DNA of 16,279 nt from Halonotius sp046719765 (GTDB lineage Archaea > Halobacteriota > Halobacteria > Halobacteriales > Haloferacaceae), in assembly GCF_046719765.1 (NCBI RefSeq), contig NZ_JABEBY010000027.1:1-16279 (forward strand). The letters run 5' to 3'. This document shows, in pieces, positions 13,456 to 16,279 of this stretch. Position 1 is the stretch's first letter, and each line of letters opens with the position of its first letter. Below the pieces are notes generated by a model, which saw only the letters and a program-made list of their open reading frames with translations, searched no databases and was not told the DNA's origin. The translations under genes were made by a program, and so were the position numbers.

Positions 13456-14903
13456 TCGACCGAGAGGCGGTTCGCTCGAACGCGAAGTATCTCCAGCAGG
13501 TGCGACCGATCGATCCCGATGAGATCGCCGAATACATCGAGGGCCAGCCACACCCCGCCGTCGTTGCCCAGACGCTCCGGGAGGAGGCGTTCGATCTCGG
13601 CCTCGTCGAACGCGCGGATGGAACCTTTGTGCCGCTTGAGACGGAAACCGTTGCCCACCGGGAGTGGTCGCCAACGGCGTTGCCAGCCGACTACAGCCGT
13701 GCGGTCGAGAATTTCCTCGTTCAACAGTACGGAGCCAACTGGCACCGCGGCGAATCGGGAACGACGCTTCGGTCGACGATCCGGGAGCTAAAAGCCGGCT
13801 ACCTCGCCGGCGAGGATATCGAATACGACGCGGCGACCGCTGCCGGCTACGCGATCTACCACCTGCCAGCGTACTACGCCGCGATCGGCTACGTGTTGGC
13901 GACGCTCACCGAACGCGGGCTGTTGCCGGCGTCGATGCGCGTCCTCGATGTGGGGGCCGGCGTCGGCGGGCCGGCACTCGGGCTGCATGATTTTGTCTTT
14001 GATGACGCGGACGACCGCGAGCCGACAGCCGGCCTCGTCGACTACCACGCCGTCGAGCCAAGCGCGGCGGCCGACGTACTGGATCGCGTGCTAGGCGAAA
14101 CCAACCGCAACTTCCGATCGACGATCCACCGGTCGACGATCGAGGCCTTCGACTACGATTCGGGCGACGCAGACGACCCGTTTGATCTGATCGTCTTCGG
14201 CAACGTCTGCAACGAACTCGACGATCCCGTTGCGGTCGTCGAGGAATCGCTGTCACACCTGGCCGACGACGGAACGGTGCTGCTGTTGGAGCCCGCCGAC
14301 CGCAACACGGCCATCGAGCTTCGTGAGATCGAGCGAGCTGTTTCAAGCGACGACAGCGACGTGACCGTCTACGCGCCGGGGCTGCGGCTCTGGGACGGGG
14401 TCGAGCCCGACGACCGCGGCTGGTCGTTCGACGTGCGCCCGGAGCTGGCTGTGCCGGCCTTTCAGGATCGCCTCGCCGAGGCGGCGAGCGAAGCCGGCGA
14501 GGACGATCCGGACGCGTTTCGCAACGTCGACGTGCAGTTTGCCTACAGTCTGCTGCGGCGGGATGGCGAGCGACGGTATCCGTTCCGAGCGAGTCGGGAT
14601 CGCCACGCCACGATGGCCGCCATGGACGACCACGTCACCGACCGGATCGATCTGTTGGCGGTGAAGCTGAGCGGCGATCTCAGCGACGGCGACAACGCCG
14701 TCTTCCGGATCGGCGACGGGAGCCAGACGACCGACCACTACGCGGTGCTGACACAGCAGTCCGCGCTGAACCGCGCGCTGGCGGCGGCGGAGTACGGCGC
14801 GGTGTTGGCGTTCGAAAACGTCCTCGTGTTGTGGAACGACGACGAGGCCGCCTACAATCTCGTTGTTGACGGCGAGACCGTCGTCGATCGGCTCTCCGGC
14901 TAA
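13452..14903 (+). CDS. Rsm22-family SAM-dependent methyltransferase
   Basis: The 483-aa protein contains the Rsm22/METTL17 signature: AGYAIYHLPAYYAAIGYVLA (131-150), then SAM motif I VLDVGAGVGGPA (164-175), HAVEPSAAA, and DLIVFGNVCNEL (245-256), then LLLEPADR. This family acts on, or helps assemble, the small ribosomal subunit; mitochondrial members bind an Fe-S cluster through conserved cysteines. Here the corresponding stretch reads APGLRLWDGVEPDDRGWSF (308-326) with no cysteine, and Cys253 is the only Cys I see in the protein. The first 120 residues are an extra region with a possible winged-helix character, and the last 80 (LLAVKLSGDL onward) form an added domain. The GTG start overlaps the tyrA stop by 4 nt (GTGA). 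The specific RNA target is unknown; it could also be a scaffold without activity. Confidence 0.77.
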   Translation: MIDREAVRSNAKYLQQVRPIDPDEIAEYIEGQPHPAVVAQTLREEAFDLGLVERADGTFVPLETETVAHREWSPTALPADYSRAVENFLVQQYGANWHRGESGTTLRSTIRELKAGYLAGEDIEYDAATAAGYAIYHLPAYYAAIGYVLATLTERGLLPASMRVLDVGAGVGGPALGLHDFVFDDADDREPTAGLVDYHAVEPSAAADVLDRVLGETNRNFRSTIHRSTIEAFDYDSGDADDPFDLIVFGNVCNELDDPVAVVEESLSHLADDGTVLLLEPADRNTAIELREIERAVSSDDSDVTVYAPGLRLWDGVEPDDRGWSFDVRPELAVPAFQDRLAEAASEAGEDDPDAFRNVDVQFAYSLLRRDGERRYPFRASRDRHATMAAMDDHVTDRIDLLAVKLSGDLSDGDNAVFRIGDGSQTTDHYAVLTQQSALNRALAAAEYGAVLAFENVLVLWNDDEAAYNLVVDGETVVDRLSG

Positions 14904-14914
14904 CTCTGCGGTCG

Positions 14915-14940
14915 TCCGTCCCATTTTTGCGGGCGGGGGT
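14915..14940 (+). promoter_or_regulatory. T-rich element between rsm22-like and propeller genes
   Basis: CCCATTTTTGCGGG lies 24 nt before the ATG at 14948. The ATTTTTG could be a TATA-like box for the propeller gene, while CGTCC...GGGCG can form a short stem with the T-run in the loop, hinting at a terminator. The two readings cannot be separated from sequence. Confidence 0.3.
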
Positions 14941-14947
14941 CTACAAC

Positions 14948-16123
14948 ATGGGTGTGAGCGACGACGAGGAGAAACTGGAAGCCAAAGGCGACTACTGGGA
15001 TTTCGAGGTTGACGCCGAGCTTCCGGATTCGATCACCGACGACGACGATGAAGACGACAGCTACCAGCTGCGGCTCGAAGAGGCCGCCGGCAAGATCATG
15101 TGGTCGTACAGCACCGGTGGTCTCGGGGGCTCTGCCCCGACGGTTGTCGGCGGAACGGTCGTCGCCGGCGGCGACGGCGATAGCGTCTACGCCCTCAATG
15201 CCGAGAGTGGAGCCGAACAGTGGGTGTTCGAGACCGACGATTTCGTCGAATCCGCGCCAACGGTCGTCAACGGACGGGTGTTTGTCGGCAGCGACGACGG
15301 CCACATCTACGCCATCGACGCCGACACCGGCGACGAACAGTGGACGTTTCAGACGCCCCGGTTTGTCGAATCGTCGCCGACGGTCGCCGGCAACGCGGTC
15401 TTTGTCGGCGGCGGCGACGGCTCGGTGTACTCGCTACACGCCGAGATGGGCAGAGAGCGGTGGGTTGTCGACACCGACGGCCCGATCTATGCCTCGCCAA
15501 CGGTGACAAACAGCACCGTCTACATCGGCAGCGACGACGGCCACGTCTACGCGCTGAGTGCGGCCTCCGGCGAGCAACGCTGGGCGTTCGAAACCGGCGG
15601 CCCGGTTCGCTCCTCGCCGACGGTCGCCGGCGACACCGTCTTCGTCGGCAGCGGCGACGGAACACTGTACGCACTGGACGCCAAGTGGGGTGACAAACGC
15701 TGGGAGTTTGCTACCGGCGACGCGATCAACTCATCGCCGACGGTCGCCGAGGGGAGCGTCTTCGTCGGCAGCGACGACGGCGCGCTGTATGCGGTCGACG
15801 CCGCCTCCGGCGACCGGGGATGGTATTTCGAGACCGACGGCCGGGTGTGGTCGTCGCCGACGGTCGCCGGCGACAACGTGTACGTCGGCAGCAACGACGG
15901 CTATGTGTACGCGATCGATACGACAACCGGGCGACGCGACTGGCACTCCGATACCGGCGACTGGGTCGACACCGCGCCGGTCGTCGTCAACGAGACGGTG
16001 TTTGTCACCAGCGACGACGGCACGATCTACGCCCTCGGTGCCGGCGTCCGTGGCTCCAGTGTCGACTCCCGGGTGAATCTTGGGACGCTCAGCCACCACG
16101 GCGGCTGGGCTGGTGACGGCTGA
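14948..16123 (+). CDS. PQQ/BamB-type beta-propeller protein, no signal peptide
   Basis: The 391-aa protein has an acidic, probably disordered N-terminus (1-45, including DDDDEDD) and then eight consecutive 40-residue repeats from residue 62 to 381. Each begins (S/A)(S/A)PTV, continues VFVGSDDG-(x)-(I/V/L)YA(L/I)DA, and ends (E/A)-x-W-x-(F)-(E/D)T. This is the PQQ-like/BamB blade. GKIMWSYSTGGLGG (48-61) before the first blade supplies the missing last strand of blade eight, as expected for a ring closed by its N-terminus. Relatives are usually periplasmic quinoprotein dehydrogenases, BamB or secreted proteins. Here there is no signal peptide, Tat motif or lipobox, so it is probably cytosolic; the PQQ cofactor is not implied, and a scaffold role is likelier. 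The ATG at 14948 is taken; a GTG at 14954 (MSDDEE) is equally plausible. Confidence 0.85.
   Translation: MGVSDDEEKLEAKGDYWDFEVDAELPDSITDDDDEDDSYQLRLEEAAGKIMWSYSTGGLGGSAPTVVGGTVVAGGDGDSVYALNAESGAEQWVFETDDFVESAPTVVNGRVFVGSDDGHIYAIDADTGDEQWTFQTPRFVESSPTVAGNAVFVGGGDGSVYSLHAEMGRERWVVDTDGPIYASPTVTNSTVYIGSDDGHVYALSAASGEQRWAFETGGPVRSSPTVAGDTVFVGSGDGTLYALDAKWGDKRWEFATGDAINSSPTVAEGSVFVGSDDGALYAVDAASGDRGWYFETDGRVWSSPTVAGDNVYVGSNDGYVYAIDTTTGRRDWHSDTGDWVDTAPVVVNETVFVTSDDGTIYALGAGVRGSSVDSRVNLGTLSHHGGWAGDG
15131..16090 (+). repeat. Eight tandem 120-nt coding repeats
   Basis: The propeller blades keep an exact 120-nt period with no insertion or loss across 960 nt. The 16-mer TCGCCGACGGTCGCCG recurs at 15374, 15614, 15734 and 15854, always in the same phase. 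Nucleotide-level identity between blades 3, 5, 6 and 7 suggests recent duplication or gene conversion. Blade 8 is the most diverged at its end. Confidence 0.9.
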
Positions 16124-16279
16124 TTGGCGGCTGTTCGATACCTTGCTTGTGGCGGTATTAGGAGCAGCCAGGCAGGTGGATCGACCAACTGATCAACCAC
16201 ATCCCTGGCGGACTGATTCGATGGAAACGCTGCTATCCCAAGAGCGCGTGATTCAAGATATGGGGCGCAAGAGACCGAA
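16124..16279. other. Right-edge non-coding stretch
   Basis: No supported gene is visible. It contains CGACCAACTG near 16184 followed by CCCTGGCGGACTGA at 16203-16216. The same pair of words, closer together, flanks the hairpin element near 10053-10078. An open reading crosses this region on the plus strand, without recognisable motifs, and runs off the edge. The inverted-repeat body of the element is not seen here. Confidence 0.4.

Noticed and set aside
12703..13674. Long minus-strand opening (323 codons) across tyrA
   Set aside because: It is arginine- and glycine-rich shadow sequence opposite a well-supported enzyme gene.
16124..16279. A possible transposase end at the right edge
   Set aside because: Open readings exist on both strands but none shows a DDE or other transposase motif in the available bases; only the shared flank words with the hairpin element are solid.

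Overview
This window looks like haloarchaeal chromosome. It is GC-rich with strongly acidic proteins. It carries an archaeal TATA-binding protein (TBP) gene and an XPB/Rad25-type helicase. Several genes appear leaderless, with an A/T-rich TATA-like box about 26-28 nt before the start codon. The genus cannot be fixed from sequence alone.

Left edge (1-1500), a disturbed accessory region: a fragment of a DHH phosphoesterase gene is joined, out of frame, to an N-terminally truncated HPP membrane-protein gene. Both look like remnants brought together by a deletion near 364. A 32-codon acidic ORF and a convergent Fic/Doc-type protein follow.

Core region (1600-10000), housekeeping and information processing: a standalone protein resembling the C-terminal part of RarA/MgsA, a class V (alanine-glyoxylate type) aminotransferase, and on the minus strand an XPB-like helicase preceded by a small DUF4258-like protein with a C-terminal zinc knuckle. 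TBP (minus) and DnaJ (plus) are divergent across a 256-bp regulatory gap. DnaJ converges on a helix-hairpin-helix MutS5-type ATPase.

Right region (10000-16279): a 320-bp gap holds a 113-nt inverted-repeat element. After it come an M24 Xaa-Pro peptidase, a cohesin-like small protein, a convergent hypothetical gene, and a three-gene set: prephenate dehydrogenase (tyrA), an Rsm22-family methyltransferase overlapping it by 4 nt, and an apparently cytosolic eight-bladed PQQ/BamB-type beta-propeller made of exact 40-residue repeats.

I do not see a clear new defence system, CRISPR array, rRNA or tRNA. The items most worth a second look are the hairpin element and its partial copy at the right end, the DUF4258-like/zinc-knuckle plus helicase pair, the cysteine-poor Rsm22 homologue coupled to tyrA, the signal-less propeller, and the fused pseudogene junction with the nearby Fic gene.
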